NCBI GenBank assembly: GCA_019359595.1
Contig: JAHHGZ010000040.1
Coordinates: forward strand, 1 to 64,000
Reading direction: 5' to 3'
Length of the DNA: 64,000 nucleotides
From: Cyanomargarita calcarea GSE-NOS-MK-12-04C
Lineage (GTDB): Bacteria; Cyanobacteriota; Cyanobacteriia; Cyanobacteriales; Nostocaceae
Made by a program: the position numbers and the translations under genes. Position 1 is the first letter of the stretch. Every line of letters begins with the position of its first letter. Positions 25,257 through 34,795 of the stretch are shown here, piece after piece. The notes below the pieces were generated by a model that was not told where the DNA came from, did not search any database, and saw nothing but the letters and a program-made list of their open reading frames with translations.

Positions 25257-26486
25257 CTAACTTCCTACCAACTCAAGTAGGGCACTAACTGGATAGATAT
25301 CGACACCTTCACCACTACGGGGATATGTGGCACACAAATGTCGATGTTCAATTAAAGCTGCATCCAACTCTTCACGAGTTAAGTCATTCACAAAGAAACA
25401 AGTACCGATGGGTTTTGGCATGGCTGCACGTAATAATCCATCTCGTGTTGATTTGATAGACTCAGTTGCATGCCACAATAAGTCAGCATCCATGACTGGG
25501 TGGTCAAGTGCTAAACCCAGACGGCTCATCAAACTTAGAATGCGATCGCGTTGTTGAGCGCTAATATATCCTCGTTTTTCGGCGATCGTTGCCGACAATG
25601 CCATGTCTATGTTGACTGCATGACCGTGGAATATTGGCGAATGTGGCGCTAGTTCTATAGTAGGACTCCAGGTGTGTCCGTAAGCAATCACTCTATCCAA
25701 ATCTAATTCGTGCAAGTTGGGTGTCTCCAACTCCAGCATAGTTTTAATCGCTTCATAAGTTAACTTATGGGCGACTTCTCTAATCGATGCGTCTGCGTCA
25801 ACATAACCAAAGTGAGTCCGCAGCAATTCTTCACCGTACTCATCCAATAAGTTAAAAACTTCTGCATTGGCAACGACGGCAATTTTGATTAATTCTGCCA
25901 TTCCGTTGCGAACTTGGTCGGTGGGAAGGGTTTTTAAGAAGGAAAAATCAAGAACTACTTGTTTGGGAGCGTGATATGCACCCAAGCGATTCTTCAACTT
26001 ACCATGATTGACTGCAACTTTAATCGCCACTCCCGCATCAATCAATCCAATTAATGTTGTCGGAATGCGAATGAAGTTTGTACTGCGTCGGTATGCCGCA
26101 CAAGCAAAACCCGCAACATCGGTAATTAATCCACCACCGATAACCAAAACAGGTTCCTTCCGAATCAGATTAAAATCAGCAAATGCATCTACAATCATCC
26201 CAAATGATTCCAAACTCTTGTTGGGTTCTGTGATTGTAATTGGGAAGACAGTCAGGTCGATTTCATGATAAGCAAAATAGACATCCATTTGGTTGCTGTA
26301 ATATCTATGCACGTTTGCATCGATAATTGCCAAACAACGACCAAATTTTTTGTACTGTTGAGCCAACCCCTGGTTCTCAATATCAAAAACCCCGTCTACA
26401 TAAGTGAGGCAAAACTCAATCTTCTCGTATCCCTCTACGCGAAATTCTGTTTCGGTAGCTTCAAACGATGCTTGTGGTATACCCAT
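25257..26486 (-). CDS. mysA: desmethyl-4-deoxygadusol synthase (DDGS)
   Basis: 409 residues of the sugar-phosphate cyclase (dehydroquinate synthase-like) superfamily. Visible are [13 protein letters not shown], the NAD-binding glycine motif [53 protein letters not shown], the metal-site region [12 protein letters not shown], and [10 protein letters not shown] with [11 protein letters not shown]. Length and the tight link with mysB and mysC mark it as DDGS, which turns sedoheptulose 7-phosphate into desmethyl-4-deoxygadusol, rather than dehydroquinate synthase or 2-epi-5-epi-valiolone synthase. First gene of the minus-strand mys cluster, with AGAGGAAAAGAGCA upstream of its ATG. Confidence 0.93.
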   Translation of the reverse strand: MGIPQASFEATETEFRVEGYEKIEFCLTYVDGVFDIENQGLAQQYKKFGRCLAIIDANVHRYYSNQMDVYFAYHEIDLTVFPITITEPNKSLESFGMIVDAFADFNLIRKEPVLVIGGGLITDVAGFACAAYRRSTNFIRIPTTLIGLIDAGVAIKVAVNHGKLKNRLGAYHAPKQVVLDFSFLKTLPTDQVRNGMAELIKIAVVANAEVFNLLDEYGEELLRTHFGYVDADASIREVAHKLTYEAIKTMLELETPNLHELDLDRVIAYGHTWSPTIELAPHSPIFHGHAVNIDMALSATIAEKRGYISAQQRDRILSLMSRLGLALDHPVMDADLLWHATESIKSTRDGLLRAAMPKPIGTCFFVNDLTREELDAALIEHRHLCATYPRSGEGVDIYPVSALLELVGS

Positions 26487-27457
26487 TGCTCTTTTCCTCT
26501 ACACTACTAAAATTTGTTTCAATTTTCCAGCACTAATACTGAAAATTTTTTGCTTCATGACAAACCCCCGGCGTAACTTGGTATAACCAGAATGAAGAGA
26601 TTGATCGCTCCACGCTTGCCCTCGTACCTTATCCGTATATTTTTGCAATAATCTTGCTGATTATGCCTCGGACAAAGGGTAGTAATGACTTAAATATTGG
26701 TTTGCAGTACTAAACTAAATCTCTATTTATCCTAAATAGGTACTTCCAAAAGTAATGCCAATTATCTAAAAATAACATTGTCGCCTAAAAGCTATCGCCC
26801 TCTCAAAATTCCCATTGCCGAGAAATAAATGTTTGTCTTGTTCATCTCCCAGCTTCCACTTCAGGTTGCAGCCCTGATTCACCTTATGCTCTTGATTCTT
26901 TAGCATTGGTCTTTAACCATTATTACTCGCACATTTGCAGTTACTTGTTAGCTGATTAACTTCATCAAAAGTAACTCTTCATGATTGCTATCAAATAACT
27001 TTACTCTTTAACACTCAATAATTTATACCAATGTCAAACTCACTAAAATAAACTTGTTCCCACTGTATCTTACCAGAATGGTACTTGCATTGAAAGTAAA
27101 TTTTTTATCTACCTATTGATTAGAGCTTTTGACACAACTGCTAACCAGTTCCTGCAGTAATTTAAATTCATTCTTATCCTCCGCAAAAGCAACTGTGCCT
27201 AACTTTATCAGCATATCTGTAGATAAATTTTATGTAAATAAATATTAAATTAAGAAAACATTAAGAAAAGGTTAATGAGCAAACAAATAACTATTTTTAA
27301 ATTTATACTAGGTTTTCTCTCGTTCGTTGAGCTTAAATTATATATGTAGACTCAAATTGCTTGTTTTAGCAAAGAAATCTTTGTAATAATTATGTCTATT
27401 CACTTAAATATAATTACTGCTAAATTATGGTATTGATGGTATAATTTACTTCATTTA
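26487..27457. other. mysA upstream region, no gene seen
   Basis: A gap of 971 bp between divergent mysA and the HD-family pseudogene. It is A/T-rich without credible open frames, strong hairpins or repeats. The mysA promoter should lie near 26500-26700 on the minus strand, but I cannot define its boxes. Confidence 0.55.
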
Positions 27458-28058
27458 TTGGGAATTGAGCAAGATAAAATTGAAAAATCTTTTGCTGAAA
27501 TAGTTGAGGCTTACTCAGCTAAATATCGTTTATATCATACTTTGGAACATATATATAACATTCTAGTTGTAATTGAGACTTTGCAACATAAAACAAAAGA
27601 AATTGCCGCAATTCAACTCGCTGCATGGTTTCACGATGTTATTTATGAAACTCAAGCCCAAGATAACGAGGAAAAAAGTGTAGAATATGCTCGGGAATTA
27701 CTCCAGTATGAGGGTATTTCTAATAATTTAATTGATAATGTTAGTTGCTTGATACTAGATACGAAACATCATCGAAAAGGACATTGATAATATTGATAGT
27801 CTAATTTTGTTAGATGCAGATTTAGCCATATTCGGTGCAAATCCAGGGGAATATCAGAAATATGCCCGATCGATTCGTCAAGAATATATTTGGGTGTCGG
27901 ATGCAAACTATATCGCAGGTAGAACAAAGGTTTTAGAGAACTTTTTGCAGCGCGAGCGCATCTATCTAACAGAGGAAATTTTTAATAGTTTGGAATTATC
28001 TGCCCACAATAATATAAAAGCAGAGATTCAGTTTCTTAAACGCGGATGTAACGGATAA
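27458..28058 (+). pseudogene. HD-superfamily phosphohydrolase, frameshifted
   Basis: The first frame (27458-27787) encodes SFAEIVEAYSAKYRLYHTLEHI, then AAWFHDVIYETQAQDNEEKS, the HD metal-binding region of the predicted metal-dependent phosphohydrolase family, and stops after TKHHRKGH. The next frame continues DIDNIDSLILLDADLAIFGANPGEY and FLQRERIYLTEEIFN, the normal family C terminus, to 28058. One extra base in the A-run at about 27774-27778 explains the break. Upstream, the first frame continues in sense (WYNLLHLL) back to a TGA at 27434 with no ATG, so there may be a second lesion near the start. It is either a pseudogene or a consensus error. Confidence 0.8.
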
Positions 28059-28073
28059 TTCAGACTTGCGACA

Positions 28074-28108
28074 AGATCCCCGACTTCGTACTCCGAAGTC
28101 GGGGATCT
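28074..28108. terminator. perfect 15-bp hairpin repeat
   Basis: AGATCCCCGACTTCG (28074-28088) pairs exactly with CGAAGTCGGGGATCT (28094-28108). It belongs to the same palindrome family as 59783-59815 and the split copy at 22256-22424. It sits between the HD pseudogene and the lipoprotein gene and may stop transcription, though there is no U-tract. Confidence 0.65.
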
Positions 28109-28164
28109 GACCCTCACTCATGACTCAAGACTACTAGAAGTTGATTGTTCCCAAGGATTGTAAA

Positions 28165-28770
28165 ATGAAATTGCGTTTAGTAACAGTAATTTTTGCTTTA
28201 GTTGTGCCCCTTGCTGCGTGTTCCCCGAGGAAGAATACAGAATCGGCAGTTAGTACACCTTTGCCACAAACACAGCTTTCATCCGACTCGCAGACCAGCA
28301 CTTGGTACAATTATGTATCTTTTGATGGAAGTTACAGCGTTAATTTTCCTGCAAAACCTGAAGAGTCCTCGCAGTCAGCAAACTTAGCTGCAGGAGATGT
28401 GGAGTATAAATTAGTTTCCTATGACGATAAAAAACAACAGCGAAACTACACAGCAACTGTCGCTGGAATTCCCTTGCCTCCAGGGGCAAATACAAATAAA
28501 CTTGATCCTGATAAGATTCTAGACGCGAGTAGAGATGGGTTTGCCAAAAGTAGTTTATCCACTGTGACAAGCGAAACCAAGATTAACCTCAATGGGTATC
28601 CCGGAAGAGAAGTTATTTTTCGTGGGCAAAATAATTTAGCTATAAAGGGACGCTTTTTTATAAACGCTAATACTCCAAAGATATATCAAGTGATTGTGGG
28701 AGATAATAGTGGAAATGTTGATTTTCCAGAAGCGCAGACTTTTTTAGATTCTTTCGCAATTAAAAACTGA
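28165..28770 (+). CDS. secreted lipoprotein of unknown function
   Basis: 201 residues from ATG 28165; an upstream in-frame TTG is less likely because the ATG begins a clean signal peptide. MKLRLVTVIFALVVPLAAC is a type II signal with lipobox LAAC (Cys19). A Ser/Thr/Gln-rich spacer follows, then a domain of about 150 residues: WYNYVSFDGSYSVNFPAKPEE, DVEYKLVSYDD, NGYPGREVIFRG, KGRFFINANTPKIYQVIVGD, EAQTFLDSFAIKN. This pattern is shared by many cyanobacterial lipoproteins resembling the PsbP/DUF1795 fold. It would be anchored at the periplasmic or thylakoid-lumen face. No partner gene nearby indicates its function. Confidence 0.8.
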   Translation: MKLRLVTVIFALVVPLAACSPRKNTESAVSTPLPQTQLSSDSQTSTWYNYVSFDGSYSVNFPAKPEESSQSANLAAGDVEYKLVSYDDKKQQRNYTATVAGIPLPPGANTNKLDPDKILDASRDGFAKSSLSTVTSETKINLNGYPGREVIFRGQNNLAIKGRFFINANTPKIYQVIVGDNSGNVDFPEAQTFLDSFAIKN

Positions 28771-28899
28771 CAGCAATCCATATCTTGAAAATGCCTAAAA
28801 TCGCTGGAATGCACCTACCCAACAACCCGTCATGGCTAATAGGTGAAGTCAGTTAAAAGTTTGCGAGCAGTTTTTGCAGGTTTTACAGAAGTCAATCAA

Positions 28900-30393
28900 T
28901 TAACAGCAAGGTTTAGCTATAACTAAAACTGCTTCATCAATAGGATTCTGAGCATCTCTTGGGGCAATAAGCAATTGTTGACCCTTTACTCCCTCCAAAT
29001 GTATTAAAGGTTTGAGTCTTTCCCAAAGTGTACCTGTTGCTTGTCCCATTCCATTACCTTTTGCATCGGTTTGAAAAGCAGTGATAATTTCTTTGGAGTT
29101 TTCTTCACCGACAATATACAATCCATACTCTTGCTTGGGTTTCAACCCTAAAACAAGTAAATCCAACCCCGAAACTTCGCCTAAATCTCGAATCGTTAAA
29201 TTACCCATCGCATCATTGCCTTTATGTGCTTTAAATGCGATATTATGCGTAAGCAGTTGAGTGGTCGATTTGAGATTCTCCCGACCTTGACCTATTGGAA
29301 CTGCATTAGGAATATAAACTAGAGCCTGGGGCATATAACCGACCCCAATGCGGGCAATCTGTTTCTGTTTGATAGTATCAATTACATCAACAGCATCTCC
29401 ATTTTCCAAGCCCACATATACCCGTGTTCCATCTCCACTCGACCAAATTCCATGCGGTAATTCTCCAGTGGGAATTGTTGCGATCAATTGAGGATTGCGT
29501 AAAGCCTCCGGCTTATCGCTTGGAGTATCGCGCTGATAGACTTTCACATGATTTAGTCCCCCTACGGTAACGTAGGCGAATTTGCCCTTGGCGTTATCAG
29601 CAAAGTTAACATGATTGGTAATTGCCCCTGTATCGAGGACAGTTCTAATACTTAGGTTTTTAGTATCAAGAATGCTAACTTTCCCAACATCCTTGTGGGT
29701 AAACCAAACTTCGTTGTCATCAGGAGTAATGGCAATATTCGGGCAAAAAGGACTAACCACTGGAATTCGCTTCATCACCTGGTAAGATGTTGTATCTATT
29801 ACGTTCAATTCAGGGGTAAAGCTGGAGCAAACATAAGCGCGTTTGCCATTGAAACTAAATGCGATCATTCCCGGTCCTGAAGCGACTTTCACTTGACGAA
29901 CTTCTTTTAAGGCTTTAGGGTCAATTACAGAAATGTAATCTTCACCGCGTACTGCAACCCATAATTCTCGACCATTGGGAGTGAAAAAACCTTCATGGGG
30001 TGAGCGTCCTAGATAAACTGTTCCTTTTATACCATTTGTTGCCGTATCAATCAGTGTGACTGCGTTAGAACCTGTGGAAATTACAGCCAGTGTTCGATGA
30101 TCGGGAGAAAAACCCATGCCATGAACATTGAGTTCTCCTCGGTACAAAGGACTGAGAACATTTGGTCGGGAATTTCCCAGAGTAATTCGTCCTAAAAGGG
30201 TATTAGTGGCTGGGTTAATGACTGAGACTGTATTAGAAGATTGGTCAGCAGTGTACACTCGATCGCGATCGCTGATGGGGATGACGGATGATACTGCCTT
30301 ATCTTCTGCTGATAAAAATGTTGTAATTACCAAGGTTGTCAGTAGGGAGAGAAGCAAGAAACAGATAAATAATAATTTTTTCAGTGCAAGCAT
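28900..30393 (-). CDS. secreted YVTN-type beta-propeller protein
   Basis: About 497 residues from ATG 30393, chosen because AAGGAAG lies 9 bp upstream and the N terminus then forms a signal/anchor helix (KKLLFICFLLLSLLTTLVITTF). Seven-bladed propeller repeats follow: DRVYTADQSSNTVSVINPAT, RTLAVISTGSNAVTLIDTAT, RELWVAVRGEDYISVIDPKA, KRAYVCSSFTPELNVIDTTS, NEVWFTHKDVGKVSILDTKN, TRVYVGLENGDAVDVIDTIK. A C-terminal domain of about 110 residues carries no recognised motif and ends VLVIAKPCC. Such proteins are extracytoplasmic binding or surface proteins. The gene is divergent from the regulator/kinase pair at 30680-32847 and could be its target; that is inference only. Confidence 0.85.
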   Translation of the reverse strand: MLALKKLLFICFLLLSLLTTLVITTFLSAEDKAVSSVIPISDRDRVYTADQSSNTVSVINPATNTLLGRITLGNSRPNVLSPLYRGELNVHGMGFSPDHRTLAVISTGSNAVTLIDTATNGIKGTVYLGRSPHEGFFTPNGRELWVAVRGEDYISVIDPKALKEVRQVKVASGPGMIAFSFNGKRAYVCSSFTPELNVIDTTSYQVMKRIPVVSPFCPNIAITPDDNEVWFTHKDVGKVSILDTKNLSIRTVLDTGAITNHVNFADNAKGKFAYVTVGGLNHVKVYQRDTPSDKPEALRNPQLIATIPTGELPHGIWSSGDGTRVYVGLENGDAVDVIDTIKQKQIARIGVGYMPQALVYIPNAVPIGQGRENLKSTTQLLTHNIAFKAHKGNDAMGNLTIRDLGEVSGLDLLVLGLKPKQEYGLYIVGEENSKEIITAFQTDAKGNGMGQATGTLWERLKPLIHLEGVKGQQLLIAPRDAQNPIDEAVLVIAKPCC

Positions 30394-30679
30394 TCGATAA
30401 TCTTCCTTAAAGTTTGCCACTCCCCAATTCTGAGATATAAATATTAAAAATCTGTGAATCATCTAGTTTGCAAAAACAACCGTCGTAATATTGCTCTCTT
30501 ATATAAAGATGTTTTTTCATTCATACTTTTTTAATATATTGCTTGCATTCTGGGAGATGAACCAAAATGATTTAACTAGACAGATTTAAGTAATGACTGA
30601 TTTGAAAAGGTAAATTTTCCAATCAACTCAAAATCAACAAGAAAGCGTGTTGAGAATTATTGGTACAGAATCAAAACTA

Positions 30680-31375
30680 ATGCCTTCTACAACAACTATT
30701 TTGATTATCGAAGATGATATGAGTCTGCTAGAGACTATAAAACTTTACATTGAACGGGAAGGGATGCGCTGTCTGACAGCTAATAAAGGCACAGATGGTA
30801 TCGCAATTGTTCAACGTTGCTGTCCTGATTTAGTTGTACTAGATATTATGCTGCCAGATATCAATGGATTTGAGCTATGCCAACAAGTACGTTCAGCACA
30901 ATGTTTTATACCGATTTTAATGCTAACTGCACGTGCCCAAGAAAGCGATCGCCTCCAGGGATTAACTGTTGGTGCGGATGACTATCTCACAAAACCTTTT
31001 AGTGCTAAGGAACTAATAGCACGTATCAAATCGTTGTTGCGACGTGCTTACCAAAACGGATATTGCGATGTCAAACGTGCCCGTGGTGTTGTAATTGACC
31101 GCGAATCACGCCAAGCTTACTTAAACGGTGAAATGTTGGAATTGCGTGGCAAAGAATTTGACCTTTTGGCACAACTGGCACAGCATCCAGGACGTGCTTA
31201 CACCCGTGAAGAATTATTGGAACGAGTATGGGGATATGACTTCGAGGGTGATGTGAGAATTGTTGATGTTTATATCCGCAAACTTAGGGAAAGGATAGAG
31301 TTAAACTCATCACATCCTGAATATATTCAAACTGTTTGGGGTGTAGGCTATCGTTTTAAAGTGAGTGATGTATGA
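30680..31375 (+). CDS. OmpR/PhoB-family response regulator
   Basis: 231 residues from ATG 30680 (an upstream TTG at 30647 is less likely). The receiver has IIEDDMS, phospho-acceptor Asp55 (LVVLDIMLPD), the Thr of LMLTARAQ and the Lys of DDYLTKPF. The winged-helix C terminus (about 130-231) has LRGKEFDLLAQLAQHPGRAYTREELLERVWGYDF and the ending IQTVWGVGYRFKV. Its stop overlaps the start of the kinase gene by 4 bases (ATGA), so they form a co-translated two-component system. Divergent to the YVTN propeller gene. Confidence 0.94.
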   Translation: MPSTTTILIIEDDMSLLETIKLYIEREGMRCLTANKGTDGIAIVQRCCPDLVVLDIMLPDINGFELCQQVRSAQCFIPILMLTARAQESDRLQGLTVGADDYLTKPFSAKELIARIKSLLRRAYQNGYCDVKRARGVVIDRESRQAYLNGEMLELRGKEFDLLAQLAQHPGRAYTREELLERVWGYDFEGDVRIVDVYIRKLRERIELNSSHPEYIQTVWGVGYRFKVSDV

Positions 31376-32847
31376 AACCTTGGCAAAGTTTATCTACCCG
31401 TTTAACTTTTACTCTTTTAGCCGTTACATTAGGTAGTGTTACTTGTTTATTTATAATTCTCGATCGGGCTTTGATGCAGTTTTTTGTTAAAGATGCTCAA
31501 GCAACACTTTCAGCGCAAGCTAATGTTTTGGCAAACAAAACTCGCACTCATTGGGAAGATTTAAGGCTTGTTCGACAGATGGCTGAAATAACCAGTCAGC
31601 AAGGTAGAGTACAGGTAATGATTTTCGATCGAGTCAGAAATATACTGCTTTTTAGTTCTGGTGTACAGTCGAATAGTTCTGTGAAATTATCACCCGATAT
31701 AATTTCTAAAACATTGGCAGGAGTACGTCAAACTGGGCGGTTATATATACCAAAAAAAAACCATTTTCAATGGTGGCTTTATAGTACAGCGCCGATTAAA
31801 AATCTAAAAGAAAATCAAATTGTTGGTGTAGTTTATGTTGCTATGCCTCTTAAACGCCCTAGAAGATTTGCGGATGAGGTTAAGTGGTTGGTGATGGTAA
31901 TGGCAATGCTGTCGGCTGGGGTAGCGACGGCTGCTGGACTAATTTTATCCCGCACATTGACTAATCCCCTACGAATCCTTCGCTATCAAGCGCAGCAGTT
32001 GGAAGCAGGAAATTACAGCACTCGCTCTACTCTTAAAGGAAACGATGAAGTAGCTCAAATGGGGCATATTCTTGACCAAATGGCAGAAAAACTGATGCAA
32101 ACACTTACAGCACTGCGATCGCAAGAAAAAGCACGACAAGAACTAGTCGCAAATATTTCTCACGATTTACGCACTCCACTTACTAGCTTGCGTTTGGGAT
32201 TGGAAGCGGTAATCGATGGTATCGCTACTGAGGATAAAGCGCAGGAGTATATTAAACGTGCTTGCCGTGAAACTGACTATCTTTCGTATTTAGTTGAGCA
32301 ATTGCTATTATTAGCACAGGCAGATGCCGAACAGCTTTTGGTTCAGCCCCAATCTGTCTGTGCGCTTGCGATCGCTCAAGAATGTATTTCTCGGATGCAA
32401 CCCAGTGCAATGCAAGCGGGTTTAGAATTGATATTATCTGTCAGATCAAAAACCACCACTGTTTGGGTAGACCCAGAACTCACAGGACAAGTAATTATTA
32501 ACTTAATTGATAACGCGATTAAATATGCACCAGAATCTCAGGCTGTGCGTTTGAACATCCTCCAACCGATAGAAAAGGAGCAATATCAATACATACCTTT
32601 AGAAATACAAGACTTTGGTAAAGGAATGACAGAAGATGTGCTTCAACGCATAACAGAACGGTTTTACCGGGGAAACAATGCAAGACCAAGGGGAGGACTA
32701 GGTTTGGGGTTAGCGATCGCTTACGAAGTTTGCGAAAAGCAAAGTGGTTTTTTAGAAGTCAAAAGCGAGCTAGAAAAAGGAACTATTATTACCCTTTACC
32801 TGTTAACTACAAAACAAATTAATCAAAATTTGGTTGAGAATTGTTAA
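31372..32847 (+). CDS. membrane sensor histidine kinase
   Basis: 491 residues. A membrane helix (about 10-32), a periplasmic domain of about 135 residues, a second helix (VMVMAMLSAGVATAAGLIL, about 172-192), and HAMP (TLTNPLRILRYQAQQLEAGNYSTRS) precede HisKA with the H-box ANISHDLRTPL (His264). HATPase_c follows with N-box NLIDNAIKYAPE, G1 DFGKGM and G2 GLGLGLAIAYEVCE. All kinase motifs are intact. It is coupled to the regulator just upstream. The sensor domain is not one I recognise, so the stimulus is unknown. Confidence 0.94.
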   Translation: MKPWQSLSTRLTFTLLAVTLGSVTCLFIILDRALMQFFVKDAQATLSAQANVLANKTRTHWEDLRLVRQMAEITSQQGRVQVMIFDRVRNILLFSSGVQSNSSVKLSPDIISKTLAGVRQTGRLYIPKKNHFQWWLYSTAPIKNLKENQIVGVVYVAMPLKRPRRFADEVKWLVMVMAMLSAGVATAAGLILSRTLTNPLRILRYQAQQLEAGNYSTRSTLKGNDEVAQMGHILDQMAEKLMQTLTALRSQEKARQELVANISHDLRTPLTSLRLGLEAVIDGIATEDKAQEYIKRACRETDYLSYLVEQLLLLAQADAEQLLVQPQSVCALAIAQECISRMQPSAMQAGLELILSVRSKTTTVWVDPELTGQVIINLIDNAIKYAPESQAVRLNILQPIEKEQYQYIPLEIQDFGKGMTEDVLQRITERFYRGNNARPRGGLGLGLAIAYEVCEKQSGFLEVKSELEKGTIITLYLLTTKQINQNLVENC

Positions 32848-32884
32848 AAGCTGACTGAGGAAGATGTGAAAGAAAGTCAGCTTT
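32847..32884. terminator. bidirectional terminator between the kinase gene and lysC
   Basis: A perfect 10-bp inverted repeat AAAGCTGACT (32847-32856) and AGTCAGCTTT (32875-32884) lies between the convergent genes and overlaps both stop codons. A/T tails on each side allow termination in both directions. Confidence 0.7.
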
Positions 32885-34694
32885 AAGCCGGCACTTGAAT
32901 TCTCTCGCTACCAGCAAGTCCAAATGCTGTATGAATAACTTGCAAAGCTTTAACACCTTGTTCTCGATCCACCACACAGCTGATTTTAATTTCTGAAGTG
33001 GCAATCATTTGAATGTTGATTTTATGTTGTGCTAGTGCTTCAAACATTTTAGCGGCAACTCCTGGTTGTCCCACCATACCAGCACCAACAATACTAACTT
33101 TTGCGATCGCGTTATCTAAAACCACTTCACCCCAACCAAATTCTCCTGCAGCTTCTTGGAGCATTTCTCTAGCGGCTTCAGCGTCCATCCGAGCCACAGT
33201 GAAGGCAATATCTCGTGTCGGCAGACCATTTACCATATGACAGCGCTGTGACTGAATAATCATGTCAACGCTAACATTATACCGTGCCAACAGTCCAAAC
33301 AACTTTGCAGCCGTCCCCGGACGATCTTGTACTTGACGAATTGCCAGACGTGCTTGGTTCATATCTAAAGCTACAGCCCGGACGAGGGGAGTCGAGGACA
33401 AGGGGAGAAGGGGAGTGGGGGGAGTGGGGGAAGTTTCTATTTCAAATACTTCCCTAAGTGCTGCAACGGCCCGATCGCACATCAAGGCATCTACCACGCA
33501 GCTAACTTTGACTTCGCTGGTGGAAATCATCTGAATATTTACCCCAGCTTCTGCAAGAGTAGCAAACATCTGTGCTGCGACACCAGGACGCCCAATCATC
33601 CCGGCACCGGCGATGCTGACTTTGGCGATATTTTGCTGTACCATCACCTCCGCTTCCCCGACTTTGGGATTAATTTGACTGCATAGAACTGGAGCGATCG
33701 CCGATGCAACAGCTTCCGCTTTTTTTAATATCGGTGTCATCACCGTAAAAGCAATGTCGTTGCTATTACCTTCGTGAATCGACTGAATAATTAAATCCAC
33801 ATCCACTTTTTGACGGGCGATTTCCCCAAACAACCGCGCTGCTACACCTGGTTGATCTGGGACGCGTAACAATGCCACCTTCGCTTGGTTTGTGTCAAAT
33901 TCTACACCATCCACAGTCCGGGCGAGTTCTAAATCGATCAGCGATCGCGGTTGGGGTTTTGGGGATGTTACCCAAGTACCAGGAGCATCCGTCCAACTAG
34001 AGCGCACCACCAAAGGCATCCCAAAATTTCTAGCAATTTCCACAGCGCGGGGATGCAGTACTTTTGCCCCCAAACTAGCCAGTTCCAGCATTTCATCGGA
34101 GGTAATTTCATCAATTAACTGAGCTTCAGCAACCAAGCGGGGGTCTGTAGTGAGAATACCGGGCACATCTGTATAAATCTCACAAAAATCCGCCCGTAAA
34201 GCCGCCGCTAAAGCCACCGCCGAAGTATCCGAACCGCCACGTCCCAAGGTCGTAAATTCCAATTCCTCTGTGCTGCAAACACCTTGGAACCCTGCAACTA
34301 CAACCACTTTACCCTCATTGATATGTCGTTCCATTCTAGTAGTCTCAATTCGCAAAATCCGAGCGCGGCTGTATTCAGCTTCGGTAACAATTCCTACCTG
34401 AGCGCCAGTCAGAGAAATTGCAGGTTGTCCGAGTTCTTGCAATGCCATACTGAGTAGGGCTATGGATACTTGTTCACCAGTGGAGAGTAGCATATCCATT
34501 TCCCGACGGCTGGGATTTTTAGAGAGTTCGTTGGCGAGTTTCACCAATCCATCAGTAGTTTTGCCCATAGCCGAAACAACCACCACCAGAGAGTTTCCGG
34601 CTTTAACTGTATTATGTACGCGCTGTGCAACAGCTTGAATACGTTCGACTGAACCGACAGAAGAGCCACCGTATTTCTGAACTATGAGCGCCAT
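32883..34694 (-). CDS. lysC: aspartate kinase with tandem ACT domains
   Basis: 603 residues. The N-terminal kinase domain has the signature [45 protein letters not shown] and [15 protein letters not shown]. Two pairs of ACT domains follow, seen as the repeated [14 protein letters not shown]-like and [34 protein letters not shown] segments, joined by a short Pro/Thr/Ser linker ([15 protein letters not shown]). Four ACT domains and about 600 residues are typical of cyanobacterial LysC; most bacteria have about 400-450. It phosphorylates aspartate in the first step of Lys, Thr, Met and Ile synthesis and is presumably feedback-controlled by Lys/Thr through the ACT domains. Confidence 0.96.
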   Translation of the reverse strand: MALIVQKYGGSSVGSVERIQAVAQRVHNTVKAGNSLVVVVSAMGKTTDGLVKLANELSKNPSRREMDMLLSTGEQVSIALLSMALQELGQPAISLTGAQVGIVTEAEYSRARILRIETTRMERHINEGKVVVVAGFQGVCSTEELEFTTLGRGGSDTSAVALAAALRADFCEIYTDVPGILTTDPRLVAEAQLIDEITSDEMLELASLGAKVLHPRAVEIARNFGMPLVVRSSWTDAPGTWVTSPKPQPRSLIDLELARTVDGVEFDTNQAKVALLRVPDQPGVAARLFGEIARQKVDVDLIIQSIHEGNSNDIAFTVMTPILKKAEAVASAIAPVLCSQINPKVGEAEVMVQQNIAKVSIAGAGMIGRPGVAAQMFATLAEAGVNIQMISTSEVKVSCVVDALMCDRAVAALREVFEIETSPTPPTPLLPLSSTPLVRAVALDMNQARLAIRQVQDRPGTAAKLFGLLARYNVSVDMIIQSQRCHMVNGLPTRDIAFTVARMDAEAAREMLQEAAGEFGWGEVVLDNAIAKVSIVGAGMVGQPGVAAKMFEALAQHKINIQMIATSEIKISCVVDREQGVKALQVIHTAFGLAGSERIQVPA

Positions 34695-34795
34695 GATTTT
34701 TACTCTAATTTTTTAGTATATAAATTACACCGCAGAAGGCAGCGTAAACCTTTGCGGGATATTGTAAATCAGCCAGCTTATTTAAATTATCAGAA

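Noticed and set aside
25257-26486. Reading mysA as 3-dehydroquinate synthase (aroB) or an epi-valiolone synthase.
   Set aside because: Length of about 410 residues, and especially the mysB-mysC neighbours, fit desmethyl-4-deoxygadusol synthase better.
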